This document shows positions 1-9,642 of a DNA stretch of 64,000 nt, in pieces (position 1 is the first letter of the stretch; each line of letters opens with the position of its first letter). Source of the stretch: Nitrosomonas stercoris. GTDB lineage: Bacteria; Pseudomonadota; Gammaproteobacteria; Burkholderiales; Nitrosomonadaceae. The notes under the pieces are model-generated. The model did not search any database and had not been told where the DNA came from. It saw only the letters and a program-made list of their open reading frames with translations. The stretch spans positions 310,001 through 374,000 of the forward strand of contig AP019755.1 in the NCBI GenBank assembly GCA_006742785.1. The letters are read 5' to 3'. The translations under genes were made by a program, and so were the position numbers.

Positions 1-187
1 AATTCTATCCATTTCTCTCCTCATATATACCTACTTACAAGCACAAAAAACTCTAGTAAGTAGGTATGATGTATTTATATAAGCAAATCACTGCTTAAAA
101 TACTACCCATCATCAAATAAAAAATACTTCTGTTTCCAACAGACAGAAATTTATCCACTTAAATTTTCTAAAGTAGCTCAAAGTTCC

Positions 188-658
188 ATGAATCTCATTA
201 CCCAATTACTACCAGAATCCAATATCTTGATCGATCTGGATGCGACCAGTAAAAAACGTATATTTGAACAAGTTGGTCTGCTCTTTGAAAACAAACTACA
301 CATCGCGCGCAGCCAGGTTTTTGATAGCTTGTTCGCACGAGAAAAATTGGGTTCAACTGGTTTGGGTCAAGGTGTTGCAATCCCACACGGTCGAATCAAA
401 GGATTGCGCGAAGCTGCAGCGGCACTTGTTCGGATGAAAGAAGCCATACCTTTCGATGCGCCTGACGGTCAACCAGTCAATATCGCTTGCGTTTTACTGG
501 TACCAGAAAAAGCAACTGATCAACATTTGATGATACTAAGCGAGCTGGCACAAATGTTCAGCAACAAAAATTTCCGAGAGAAATTACTGCAAAGTAAAAA
601 TACTAAGGAAATTCATCAACTTATTTCTCAATGGACTCCTGAACATGTCTCAGGTTAG
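188..658 (+). CDS. ptsN: PTS IIA-like nitrogen regulatory protein PtsN
   Basis: A 156-residue single-domain EIIA(Ntr). The phosphoacceptor His is in the motif GQGVAIPHGR (His about residue 67), and the length is normal for the family. EIIA(Ntr) takes phosphate from NPr/EI-Ntr and regulates proteins by contact rather than importing sugar. The stop overlaps the start of hprK by 14 bases, so the two are translationally coupled. In betaproteobacteria this pair usually follows rpoN-hpf, which would lie left of the window. No sugar-specific PTS permease is in the window, which fits a purely regulatory role in an autotroph. Confidence 0.93.
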   Translation: MNLITQLLPESNILIDLDATSKKRIFEQVGLLFENKLHIARSQVFDSLFAREKLGSTGLGQGVAIPHGRIKGLREAAAALVRMKEAIPFDAPDGQPVNIACVLLVPEKATDQHLMILSELAQMFSNKNFREKLLQSKNTKEIHQLISQWTPEHVSG

Positions 659-1619
659 CGTGACACAACTGTTCGAAGAAAATAAAGAAAAATTATGTCT
701 ACAGTGGGGAGAATCCCCTCCAGTGATTGATCGTCAACTTGAAAATCACTTAATCACTCACACAACACAAGAACTGATCGGCCACCTCAATTTTGTTCAT
801 CCTAATTGGATACAGGTACTCAACCAGACTTCAGTCAAATATCTTGAACAGCTGGATGATTTCTCCTTGCAAAAGAAACTTGGTCAACTGGCAAAAAGTC
901 AGTTGACTTGCTTGATCATAACGGATGGCGCCCCTATTCCGTATGCAATTAAACAATTCACCAGTGAACAATCCATCCCTCTGATTTGTTCCAAAATTGC
1001 CAGCCTTGAGATTATCTGGAGATTACAAACCTATCTTGCACGCGTGCTTGCTCCCGTTATCAGCCGACATGGCGTGTTGCTTGACGTGCTGGGCATGGGT
1101 GTCATGATTACAGGAGAAAGCGGTATCGGAAAAAGTGAACTTGCTTTGGAGCTTATCAGTCGTGGGCACGGCTTAGTTGCAGATGATGTGGTTGAACTAC
1201 GCCGGATTGGCCCTGAAACGCTAGAAGGAAAATGTCCGCCATTATTGCGCGATTTCCTGGAAGTGCGAGGGTTAGGTATGCTGAACATCCGCACCATATT
1301 TGGTGAAACTGCAATTCGACGCCACAAAAATATGAAGTTGATTGTACATCTTGAAAAATCAGCTGATCATAAAAAGAATACTTATGAGCGCCTCCCGCTT
1401 GGCAATCTGGATGAAGTTATTTTGAATGTCAGCATACGCAAAGTCACTATCCCTGTAGATGCTGGTCGCAACTTAGCCGTATTGGTAGAAGCTGCAGTCC
1501 GCAATTATGTCTTGCAGTTACGCGGAATTGACAGTACCCAGGAATTTGTGCGTCGCCATGAATTCGCTATGAACAAGCATGCTTTAGAAAATCAGGATGA
1601 TTCCTCCGCAGAGGAATAA
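645..1619 (+). CDS. hprK: HPr kinase/phosphorylase HprK
   Basis: A 324-residue bifunctional kinase/phosphorylase acting on the seryl residue of HPr. Visible signatures are the P-loop GESGIGKS at residues 157-164, the preceding RHGVLLDV segment with the catalytic His, ADDVVEL after the P-loop, and the family motif LEVRGLGMLNIRTIFG. The N-terminal 130 residues match the usual HprK_N domain. It overlaps ptsN by 14 bases in another frame. In proteobacteria without sugar PTS the HprK/PtsN pair is thought to link phosphate or carbon status to regulation. Confidence 0.93.
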   Translation: MSQVSVTQLFEENKEKLCLQWGESPPVIDRQLENHLITHTTQELIGHLNFVHPNWIQVLNQTSVKYLEQLDDFSLQKKLGQLAKSQLTCLIITDGAPIPYAIKQFTSEQSIPLICSKIASLEIIWRLQTYLARVLAPVISRHGVLLDVLGMGVMITGESGIGKSELALELISRGHGLVADDVVELRRIGPETLEGKCPPLLRDFLEVRGLGMLNIRTIFGETAIRRHKNMKLIVHLEKSADHKKNTYERLPLGNLDEVILNVSIRKVTIPVDAGRNLAVLVEAAVRNYVLQLRGIDSTQEFVRRHEFAMNKHALENQDDSSAEE

Positions 1620-1796
1620 GGATCACTAACTGCTACTGGCTATACTGCTTTTCTGTGGATAGCAACAAACTACTATTATTCACAAAAACAACCATATTCA
1701 ATATCGATGCAACTAATAAACCTGGATTACACACAAACTTGATCTACTCGACGAATCATCCATCGTTAACTATCCTGATCCTTTTCCAACAACACA

Positions 1797-2411
1797 ATGA
1801 AAGCTAACCAAACAATTACTGTTGCGCTCACTGGTGCATCAGGTATGGCATACGGTATGCGCCTACTAGAAATATTATTACAGCAAAAACACCGCGTCTA
1901 CTTGCTCTATTCTCAAGCTGCTCAAATTGTTGCGCAGCACGAAATGGCACTAGCATTATCTTCTCGCCCCAAAGAAGCAGAGACATTTCTCAACAATTAT
2001 TTCGGGATCCCACCAGGTTTGTTAACAGTATTTGGTCGAGAAGAATGGTTCGCGCCGGTTGCCTCCGGTTCTAATCCGGCTGATGCTATGGTCGTATGTC
2101 CTTGCACCATGGGTACGTTATCTGCCATTTCAGTTGGATCTGGGCAAAAATTAATTGAGCGTGCAGCAGATGTTATGTTAAAAGAACAACGTAAACTCAT
2201 TCTTGTTGTTCGAGAAACACCTTTTTCTGCTATTCATCTAGAAAATATGCTCAGATTGGCACATAGTGGAGCGGTCATATTGCCTGCTAACCCTGGTTTC
2301 TATCATCAACCGGAAAACATTCAGGATATTGTTGATTTTATTGTTGCGCGAATATTGGATCAGCTAGATGTACCACACACCTTAATGCCTCGCTGGGGAA
2401 ATAATGAATAG
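1797..2411 (+). CDS. ubiX: Flavin prenyltransferase UbiX
   Basis: A 204-residue flavoprotein that prenylates FMN to make the cofactor of the UbiD decarboxylase in ubiquinone synthesis. The N-terminal motif TGASGMAYGMRLLEILL is the FMN-binding Rossmann-like start of the family. CPCTMGTLSAIS and ERAADVMLKEQRKLILVVRETPFS are the conserved central blocks, and LPANPGFYHQP sits near the C-terminus. A 177-base gap separates it from hprK, so it probably has its own promoter. It converges with the cyclo-ligase gene. Confidence 0.92.
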   Translation: MKANQTITVALTGASGMAYGMRLLEILLQQKHRVYLLYSQAAQIVAQHEMALALSSRPKEAETFLNNYFGIPPGLLTVFGREEWFAPVASGSNPADAMVVCPCTMGTLSAISVGSGQKLIERAADVMLKEQRKLILVVRETPFSAIHLENMLRLAHSGAVILPANPGFYHQPENIQDIVDFIVARILDQLDVPHTLMPRWGNNE

Positions 2412-2438
2412 TTATCGCCCAATTTCCATTAACAAAAT

Positions 2439-3077
2439 TCAAACACCTTGATTTCGACTTGCACAATCAGCAATTGGCAACGGTGTAAGCCCACTACTTG
2501 TTCTCAGAAATATAGATTGTTCGGTCACAATATAATCCATTGGAATATCATGCGGTTGTGGATGAATCGTTGGCAAACGCAGTGCTTCAAATGCTACACC
2601 AACAGTCAATGGAGGTGGATTCATAGCAGCCAGCGTACGATCAAAATAGCCACTACCATATCCCAATCGATAGCCTTGTTCATCAAAACCAAGTAGCGGT
2701 ACGATTAAGCTATCGATCGCAATTTCTTGCGTATTAGCCGGAAAAGAAATGCCATATTTCCCCTGACTCATCACTGCTTCTGGCCACCATTTAATAAATC
2801 TAAGTGGTGTATTCTTACCTATCACTTTTGGCAAAGCTAACGTAGCACCACGTGTATGTAAATGAGCCATAGCCGGAATCGGATCATATTCCCCTTGATA
2901 AGGCCAATAAAACCCGATTCGTTGTCTCTCAAAAACAGGAAAACCTTTTAACAAAGCCAACGTAATTGCATGACTCCATTGTGCACGTTGTGTAGCCGAA
3001 ATACCCAGTCGTAGTTTACGTAAGCGCATACGTTGTTGTTTCTTCCAATCCTGGGTAGTGACATTAATATCATTCAT
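2439..3077 (-). CDS. 5-formyltetrahydrofolate cyclo-ligase
   Basis: A 212-residue member of the 5-FCL (YgfA/MTHFS) family, which converts 5-formyl-THF to 5,10-methenyl-THF with ATP. The C-terminal motif LLGFDEQGYRLGYGSGYFDRTLA is the folate/ATP signature and YWPYQGEYDP is the central block. The start overlaps the end of mutY by 8 bases, so the two are cotranscribed. In many genomes this gene sits by the 6S RNA (ssrS); no such RNA is recognisable here. Confidence 0.9.
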   Translation of the reverse strand: MNDINVTTQDWKKQQRMRLRKLRLGISATQRAQWSHAITLALLKGFPVFERQRIGFYWPYQGEYDPIPAMAHLHTRGATLALPKVIGKNTPLRFIKWWPEAVMSQGKYGISFPANTQEIAIDSLIVPLLGFDEQGYRLGYGSGYFDRTLAAMNPPPLTVGVAFEALRLPTIHPQPHDIPMDYIVTEQSIFLRTSSGLTPLPIADCASRNQGV

Positions 3078-4224
3078 GCATAAAAGTCCGAAGTACAGGC
3101 TGCACAGCTAATAGCAATTTTCTAACTGGAGCAGGAATAGCACATGTCAATGCCTCTTCAATTCCTACCCAAAGATAATTATTTTCTCTATCGCTTTTTT
3201 TCCAGCTTGATTGATGTGATATTAATCGCAATATTTGCGGATAAATAGTAAGTTTAAAATGTGTAAATGTATGATTTAGCGGGGCTAACTCTGTCTGTCT
3301 CTCCACTTGCAAGCACAAGTTTTCCGCACAATAATCAATACCATTCTGATCTACTGTTACTTCTGGAAAACACCATAACCCTCCCCATATTCCAGAAGTT
3401 GGTCGTTTTGTCAGCAACACATGTCCCTGATTCAAGAGAATTAAATGAGCAACTTCTTTAGTCGGCAAGATTTTTTTAGGTTTAGCAGCAGGTAGAGTTG
3501 CAGTCAAATTATCTCGATAAGCTTTACAATCTACCTGTAATGGACAACGTTGACAGTGCGGCTGGGCACGAGTGCAAACTAATGCACCTAAATCCATTAA
3601 CCCTTGAGTATAAGCGGTCAACACTTGATGATCTTGTGTAGAGGGTAACAAATCCTCCGCTAATTCCCACAGATGTTGCTCAGTTTTCTTTTCACTGGGA
3701 TACGTACCAATCCCAAAATAGCGTGCAAGAATACGTTTAACATTTCCATCGAGAATCGCAACACGTTCCCCAACAGCAAAGACAGCAATTGCTGCTGCAG
3801 TAGAACGGCCGATTCCTGGCAGCTGTTGTAGTGAAGCTGCATCCTTAGGAAATTTGCCATCATATTGTGTCTGCAATATGCACGCTGTTCGATGCAGATT
3901 ACGTCCACGTGAGTAGTACCCTAAACCACTCCATAACGCCAATACTGCCTCAACCGATGCTGCTGCAAGCGCCGCAACATTCGGAAATGTTGCCATAAAA
4001 CGTTCAAAATATGGAATAACAGTGTTCACCTGCGTTTGCTGAAGCATAACTTCTGATATCCATATTACATACGGATCACGGGTACCCTGCCATGGTAAAG
4101 AATGCCGGCCGTGAGCAAGCTGCCATTGTACTAATCTATCAGCAAAGGAAGGGAATTCAACAATCTGGTAACTAGATTGTTTATATTGCGGTACAGTCTG
4201 CTGAATATTTTTCTCAGCTAGCAT
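3070..4224 (-). CDS. mutY: A/G-specific adenine DNA glycosylase MutY
   Basis: A 384-residue glycosylase that removes A mispaired with 8-oxoG. The helix-hairpin-helix is LPGIGRSTAAAI, the catalytic Asp lies in AILDGNVKRILAR, and the 4Fe-4S ligands follow C-X6-C-X2-C-X5-C (CTRAQPHCQRCPLQVDC). The N-terminal EVMLQQTQVNTVIPYF segment is typical. The C-terminal third is the NUDIX-like 8-oxoG recognition domain. It begins 2 bases after yciB ends and overlaps the cyclo-ligase gene, forming a yciB-mutY-ygfA-type operon. Confidence 0.95.
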   Translation of the reverse strand: MLAEKNIQQTVPQYKQSSYQIVEFPSFADRLVQWQLAHGRHSLPWQGTRDPYVIWISEVMLQQTQVNTVIPYFERFMATFPNVAALAAASVEAVLALWSGLGYYSRGRNLHRTACILQTQYDGKFPKDAASLQQLPGIGRSTAAAIAVFAVGERVAILDGNVKRILARYFGIGTYPSEKKTEQHLWELAEDLLPSTQDHQVLTAYTQGLMDLGALVCTRAQPHCQRCPLQVDCKAYRDNLTATLPAAKPKKILPTKEVAHLILLNQGHVLLTKRPTSGIWGGLWCFPEVTVDQNGIDYCAENLCLQVERQTELAPLNHTFTHFKLTIYPQILRLISHQSSWKKSDRENNYLWVGIEEALTCAIPAPVRKLLLAVQPVLRTFMHE

Positions 4225-4226
4225 TA

Positions 4227-4772
4227 TTATATTTTCTGATCATCACTCTTTTCCATGTATTTCCCCAGAAAGAAGGCTTGGATGATAATGAACACAAACA
4301 TCAATCCCATCAGACCAAACAACTTAAAATCTACCCAGGTATCTGTTGAATAGTTGTACGCAACATAAAGATTGATCGCACCTACCACACTAAAAAAAAC
4401 TGCCCAGCTTGCGTTGAGTTTTCCCCACACTGGTTCAGGTAATTTGACCTGCTCTTTCATCATGGCTCGAATCAGATTTTTATCAAATCCTTTATGCGCG
4501 ATCAAAAGTACAACTGCAAATAACCAATACAGTACAGTGGGTTTCCACTTGATAAAAGTTTCATCCTGCAAAATCAAGGTGGCGCCCCCGAAGAAAACAA
4601 TAATGACAAAATTTACCCACAGCATGTTGTCGATTTTACGATGACGTACCCACACCCAACCTATTTGCACAACAGTAGCAGCAATAGCAACTGCCGTTGC
4701 AATATAGATGCCGTAGATCTTAAAAGTGGCGAAAAATAGAATAATTGGAAAAAAATCAAAAAGAAATTTCAT
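4227..4772 (-). CDS. yciB: Inner-membrane septation protein YciB (IspA family)
   Basis: A 181-residue, very hydrophobic protein with about five membrane segments. It starts [14 protein letters not shown], which is the family signature, followed by [11 protein letters not shown]. The C-terminal [12 protein letters not shown] is also typical. YciB affects envelope and division physiology in enterobacteria; its molecular activity is not settled. It is first in the operon with mutY. Confidence 0.9.
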   Translation of the reverse strand: MKFLFDFFPIILFFATFKIYGIYIATAVAIAATVVQIGWVWVRHRKIDNMLWVNFVIIVFFGGATLILQDETFIKWKPTVLYWLFAVVLLIAHKGFDKNLIRAMMKEQVKLPEPVWGKLNASWAVFFSVVGAINLYVAYNYSTDTWVDFKLFGLMGLMFVFIIIQAFFLGKYMEKSDDQKI

Positions 4773-4879
4773 GCAAAATATTCCTTGATATGAACTATAT
4801 AATGAAATGTAATGAGTTCTTTGAATCTAATGCTTCCATATTGCTCTCGCACAGTAGCGTAAAAATATTGTTATCCTAA

Positions 4880-6592
4880 TTATCTACCTACAGCCGAATT
4901 TGAATCAGTAGAAAATGATAAGTTTAAATTTGCTGGATCCAACGATTGATCTGCGAATTGTTGCAATACGGAACGCGCTGAAATAATCAAGACTATACGG
5001 TTATTTAACAATGTATGGAGTGCTTGCAACAAAAAAGGATGACTAACATCAAAATAGCCAGATCGCTCATCTAAAATCACAATTTTGGGTCGCTTTAATA
5101 ATGCTCGCGCAATCAGGATACGTTGGCGCTGATCATCAGAAAGTGAATAATCATAACCAAGTTTTGTTTGTAGCCCATGTGGTAAATCGCGAATAAATTC
5201 CATTGCTTGACTAGTATGTGCTGCGGTAGTTATCGCAATTTCACTACTACAGCGCAAATTACCATAGGCAATATTCGCTGCCACAGTATCATTTAACAAA
5301 TTTTTATCCGGTGCAACCCAGGCAATGTTATTGTTTAACACCACGTGATCGACCTGAGAAATATCAATGTTATCTAAAAGAATTCTACCGGTAGTAGGTT
5401 GCTTGAATCCACAAACAAGGTCTGCCAATAATGTATTGACGCAAGCATCTGAATTAATTAATGCAACTCTTTCACCAAGCGCAATCTCCAAATCAAAACA
5501 AGATAGTTTAAGATGATCATCATCTTTATAACTAACACCTTCAAATCTCAACTTGCCCTTCACAGTCTTTATATATGGCGTTGGAGTATCTTCGATGACT
5601 GTTTGAGTATCGAGGCCCAATTGCGCAAACACAGCACGCAATGCTGCATCACAGTTTTTAAGCGGTAAATTGACACTTAATAGCTGTTTCAGTGGATAAA
5701 CAAGCATTAATCCGGCTACCACAAATGCGATCACATCTTCTGCAGGTAACAAATTCAAGGTTAATTGTTGCAGTAAATAGTAAAAGATTCCGGCACTAGC
5801 ACTCACCAAAAAAACAACGCTCAACAATTTTAACAACTTCGTTTGATACGCTTGTTTCAGTAAAATATTCTGAAACTGTTTCAGCATATTTCGAATATAT
5901 CGAATCTCCTGCTTTATCCCTTGATCCAGATAAACCATTCTGCTGTGATGCAGTACACTGGCCATACTCCCATAGATTTCATGCTGTTTTCGATTTAATT
6001 GCTCTCTTTGATAAATATCCACATTAAATATCTGTTTAACCAGAAAAACAATTAACAGCAAAGTGAATACTAATACGGATACATCCGGGCTCAGCCAAAT
6101 CATTACAGCAAACAATCCAATGACAATAAACGCATCCTGTGTCATGCAGTTACCTATTGCAGCAATATCGCAATACAATTTCTCCATATATTTAGAGAAA
6201 TATGCAGAAATTTTATGAGCTGAGAAGCTGATATACCCTGACGATGGCTGTTCTAGTAGTTTTTTAAATATTTCTGTACGAACTTGTAATAGAAATTTAC
6301 TCAATAATCGATGCAGCAAATAATGACTGAGCCAATTAGCAGCGATAATTACTAAAACAAACAATGCTAGCATTAACGTAAATGAAACAAGCAACTGCTG
6401 ATTACCATCAGGTAACACTACCTGAATAAGAAATTGCGCCGCCATCAACGGAATCACCGCAATAACTAAAGCAATCACACATCCGGCCACAGCAATCAGC
6501 ATCAAGAATACCCAGCCGAATTTATTTTGACTCAAAAAGTGCAGGAAATACTTCAACAAGTTCATCTGAAGTACAAAGAACTCATCTGGCAT
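4880..6592 (-). CDS. ABC exporter-like protein with degenerate nucleotide-binding domain
   Basis: A 570-residue half-transporter with type I ABC exporter architecture: six predicted membrane helices (residues about 20-310) followed by an ABC ATPase fold (about 345-560). The ATPase domain keeps the overall spacing and a Walker B-like IVILDE (about 504-509). The Walker A position reads INSDACVNTL (379-388) with no GxxGxGKS/T. The Q-loop Gln is missing (WVAPD), the signature is LSDDQ instead of LSGGQ, and the H-loop His is replaced (ISAR). The frame is intact over its full length, so this is not simple decay. It may be a catalytically dead subunit of a heterodimeric exporter or a structural protein. 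No partner gene is adjacent. Confidence 0.75.
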   Translation of the reverse strand: MPDEFFVLQMNLLKYFLHFLSQNKFGWVFLMLIAVAGCVIALVIAVIPLMAAQFLIQVVLPDGNQQLLVSFTLMLALFVLVIIAANWLSHYLLHRLLSKFLLQVRTEIFKKLLEQPSSGYISFSAHKISAYFSKYMEKLYCDIAAIGNCMTQDAFIVIGLFAVMIWLSPDVSVLVFTLLLIVFLVKQIFNVDIYQREQLNRKQHEIYGSMASVLHHSRMVYLDQGIKQEIRYIRNMLKQFQNILLKQAYQTKLLKLLSVVFLVSASAGIFYYLLQQLTLNLLPAEDVIAFVVAGLMLVYPLKQLLSVNLPLKNCDAALRAVFAQLGLDTQTVIEDTPTPYIKTVKGKLRFEGVSYKDDDHLKLSCFDLEIALGERVALINSDACVNTLLADLVCGFKQPTTGRILLDNIDISQVDHVVLNNNIAWVAPDKNLLNDTVAANIAYGNLRCSSEIAITTAAHTSQAMEFIRDLPHGLQTKLGYDYSLSDDQRQRILIARALLKRPKIVILDERSGYFDVSHPFLLQALHTLLNNRIVLIISARSVLQQFADQSLDPANLNLSFSTDSNSAVGR

Positions 6593-6761
6593 TACCCAAA
6601 AGTAAGAGCGTAAAACCAGAATAAATTAAAGTTGTGATGACGCAGTTACTTGGAAATGTGGAAAGAATATCTTGAAAATATGACTACGCCAATACACTAA
6701 ATAATATTTTTGGCTAGAAAATTAATATCTGCAATTTAGTTATTGTAAACTTCAATCAAAT

Positions 6762-6790
6762 AAAAAGGCAGAGCTAAAACTGCCCTGCCT
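6762..6790 (-). terminator. Rho-independent terminator after the amo/cop cluster
   Basis: On the minus strand this reads AGGCAGGGC, a short loop, GCTCTGCCT, then TTTT. It lies about 50 bases downstream of the stop of the His/Asp-rich periplasmic protein and would end the transcript that comes through the cop genes. Confidence 0.75.
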
Positions 6791-6840
6791 CTTCAATAAC
6801 TACATCCAAGAGATTAATTAATTACAAATTCTCTCTATAA

Positions 6841-7347
6841 TTAGTCTTCTTCGGAGTCACTTTCTTCTTGATCATCTGCATCGTCGTGATGATGATCATG
6901 TTCTTCATCCTCTGCAGCAGCGTCATCATTAGAAGATGATGCCCCTTCTACCAAAGATGAAAATCGTGCAGCATTGGTTTGAGTATTTCCCACTACTGCA
7001 AAAACGGATATTACTGTTTCAGGTGTAATCTTAAAATCACCTGTTCCTTTCATAAAATTTCCAAATATAGGTAATAATTCTACAGAGGTTATTTTGTTTC
7101 CATCTTTATCAAAGATATTTGCCTTACCTGATCCACCTTGAGTAAGAATCTTGTGATTATTATGGTCGGTTACATATAAGCGCAACTCACCATCTTTAGC
7201 TAGTAATTCATAATGGTAGTGTCCTGCGGTAACTAATTGTCCGCCATGTGGTCCTTTTACCGCATCCAAATGCGCATGCGACCATACTGGACCTGCAAAT
7301 AACACAACCAAACCAGAAAAAATAACACTAACTAAGAATTTTCTCAT
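6841..7347 (-). CDS. Periplasmic His/Asp/Glu-rich protein of the amo-cop cluster
   Basis: A 168-residue secreted protein with an N-terminal signal peptide (cleavage likely after PVWSHA). The middle (about residues 28-130) is a small beta-rich domain with HAHLDAVKGPHGG and HYHYELL. The last 35 residues are an acidic, His-rich tail (EEHDHHHDDADDQEE) that looks like a metal-binding sequence. It lies downstream of copD in the same orientation, so a periplasmic copper-binding or copper-buffering role is plausible. I do not recognise a named family. Confidence 0.7.
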   Translation of the reverse strand: MRKFLVSVIFSGLVVLFAGPVWSHAHLDAVKGPHGGQLVTAGHYHYELLAKDGELRLYVTDHNNHKILTQGGSGKANIFDKDGNKITSVELLPIFGNFMKGTGDFKITPETVISVFAVVGNTQTNAARFSSLVEGASSSNDDAAAEDEEHDHHHDDADDQEESDSEED

Positions 7348-7494
7348 TTATCACTCCCTCTACTGTTAAAAACTATTCTACAAAATTTACAATTTCGCTA
7401 TTAAACCTACTTAGTTTCACCAAATAGCTTGGATAAATACTAACTGCCCATTGTTACTTACTTCCTATTACTTTTATGAAGCTGCTCTGGAAAG

Positions 7495-9636
7495 TTAATG
7501 AGTGTGATCATGTAAATGTGCCACCACTCCCTTTTCCTGATCAAGTTGATGCAGTTGTGTTGTGAGTGATGACAAACTATCCCAGCCAGATTGATCTACC
7601 TTGGGTATCCAACGCGCGCGCAAATACCCTGAACGATCAACAAGAAATTCCATGTGATTCGGAATATCTCCTTTTCCCTGAATATCAGGATGACTTAATG
7701 TCCTTCTATACAAAGAATAGCTGTCTTTTATTTCGAGCCATCCGTCCCTTACTACTTCAAAATTATTATTTGCAAAATTAATAGCTACCGATTTGCTATA
7801 CTCATCCAATGGAATAGCAAGTATAACAGTATTCAAGTTTTTAATTTTCTCATAATTTTCACTTAATTCTTTCAGTCTCTCCATAGAACTTGGCCAACTA
7901 AAAAACGTTAACAAAACATTTTTATCCTGTCTATATTCCTTAAGTGTGCTTGTAATTTCAGCGTAAGTCGAAAACTGAAAATCAGGTGCCTTCGGCGAAG
8001 TCTTACGCGAAGCAATCGCTGAATTTAACCATCTTGTTTGGTAACCACTTGATGCTGCCTGGATATAATTAACAATATCCCATCGATCTTCCTCTTCTAG
8101 ATTCTCAGAAAATCCCGGCATACCTGAATTTTTAATACCATAAGTTATCCAGTGAAAAAAATCACCACCTGTGTATCTCGCCACAAATGGATCCGTTAAT
8201 AAATCCGATGGTACGTTAGGTAATGTTTTGGCCAGGATACCATTGCCTATACCTTGTATTCCATGACAATCAACGCAATTTTCAGAGAAATAACTCAACC
8301 CATTTGAAATTGATAGGGAGTCAAACGGAATAGGGTTTTTTCTATACGTTTCCGAATAAGCATCGATAGCAAACTGAGGAAGCGTTACAGCTATCCCTCC
8401 CATTACAAAAAAAACCGTAGCCACATTATACTTTTTAGGGGAAAGCTCATTTTTCCTTCCCAGTAAGAATGCGCCGGCAGCAGCGATAAATAAGATGACA
8501 CCCACCACCAGAAAGAATCGAGTACTAAATTCACCCCATGTCCCAATACCCAAGGTTCCATCTAGTGTAAAGCGAAATGCATAAGGCCAATTTTCTACCG
8601 TGGTATGCTTGGCGGGCATGGAATTGGAAAGGATAGTTGCAAATAATACTAGTAACAACGCAAATATAAACTCAATTCGGACCCACTTTCTTAAATTTTC
8701 TACGCCGTTACTAGGCGAATCAGCATCACTATTTTTTCTAATTTGACTAGCCTTGAATAATAATCGTGAGAACAAGGATTTTTGCTTCATATTATCCGCC
8801 GTGCCCACATTGAAATAGTCAGCTGGTTCGCAAATACGTTCAAATGAGGGTAACCACTTCGAACGAGCACGAGAAGCTATTGATAAAATAATAACTAGTA
8901 GAAATATTTTAATAAGTAGCGACCAACCATACGTACTCGCTACTAACGCATGATAATGATCTCCAACCATCCGATCCGTCATAATTAGTCCAGTCAATAT
9001 GATCAGAATCATCACGGGTAAAGCAAGAAAAGAAAATTTTTTGAGGCTTTCTATATTTAATGCTAATTGTGCTCCTTTTTCCTCACAATGACGACGATCA
9101 AAAACAATAAACAAAAAAGCAGGCAATGCTCCAAACCAAACAGCGGCCATCAGGACATGAGTTACATACACCGGAATATAGAATAAAAACTCCTCATCTG
9201 CGGCGGCATGGCTTGCCATAGTTGAAGCAACAAGAGGAAAAGAAGCTACCAGCGCAACCATAACGTAGTGCCATCTAACACGTTTAGGATTTAATACAAT
9301 AAATATAACTGCGCCCAGTAAAAACACAGCTGATACAGCACGGGCAGCCCAGATATGTCCCATATTAGTATTTTGGACAATTTTTACCCAAGCACTCGGA
9401 TTCCACACATCCGATTCAATCCCCGTTGCTTTTCCAGTGGTTGTTGCCAGAATTCCGACAAGACCAATTAAAACAATTCCGGCGAATACTGGAAATAATT
9501 TTTCCAAACGGGAAACCCAGGAGCTATTAAATAGAGCCTGCCGCGCGCCAGCTACTGCCAAATAGACACAACTACCGAATAAAATCAGGTTAGCAGCTAG
9601 TTGTAACCAACGAAAAAGTACCGCAACAACTTCCAT
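7495..9636 (-). CDS. copD: CopD-family membrane protein fused to cytochrome c and thioredoxin-like domains
   Basis: A 713-residue protein in three parts. Residues 1-430 are a multi-helix CopD-type copper-transport membrane domain. About 440-540 is a class I cytochrome c with haem-attachment motif CVDCH (454-458) and a likely axial Met in NSGMPGF. About 555-700 resembles a peroxiredoxin/TlpA-type thioredoxin fold (APDFQFSTYAE, VLLTFFSWPSS), but the usual CxxC is absent. The C-terminus ends HLHDHTH, possibly metal-binding. It starts 6 bases after copC. Inference: copper import or handling at the membrane combined with a redox-active haem domain next to ammonia monooxygenase. Confidence 0.85.
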   Translation of the reverse strand: MEVVAVLFRWLQLAANLILFGSCVYLAVAGARQALFNSSWVSRLEKLFPVFAGIVLIGLVGILATTTGKATGIESDVWNPSAWVKIVQNTNMGHIWAARAVSAVFLLGAVIFIVLNPKRVRWHYVMVALVASFPLVASTMASHAAADEEFLFYIPVYVTHVLMAAVWFGALPAFLFIVFDRRHCEEKGAQLALNIESLKKFSFLALPVMILIILTGLIMTDRMVGDHYHALVASTYGWSLLIKIFLLVIILSIASRARSKWLPSFERICEPADYFNVGTADNMKQKSLFSRLLFKASQIRKNSDADSPSNGVENLRKWVRIEFIFALLLVLFATILSNSMPAKHTTVENWPYAFRFTLDGTLGIGTWGEFSTRFFLVVGVILFIAAAGAFLLGRKNELSPKKYNVATVFFVMGGIAVTLPQFAIDAYSETYRKNPIPFDSLSISNGLSYFSENCVDCHGIQGIGNGILAKTLPNVPSDLLTDPFVARYTGGDFFHWITYGIKNSGMPGFSENLEEEDRWDIVNYIQAASSGYQTRWLNSAIASRKTSPKAPDFQFSTYAEITSTLKEYRQDKNVLLTFFSWPSSMERLKELSENYEKIKNLNTVILAIPLDEYSKSVAINFANNNFEVVRDGWLEIKDSYSLYRRTLSHPDIQGKGDIPNHMEFLVDRSGYLRARWIPKVDQSGWDSLSSLTTQLHQLDQEKGVVAHLHDHTH

Positions 9637-9642
9637 TACTTC

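Noticed and set aside
1-187. Possible hpf/rpoN end before ptsN
   Set aside because: No open frame matching hibernation factor is present in these bases; it would lie outside the window.
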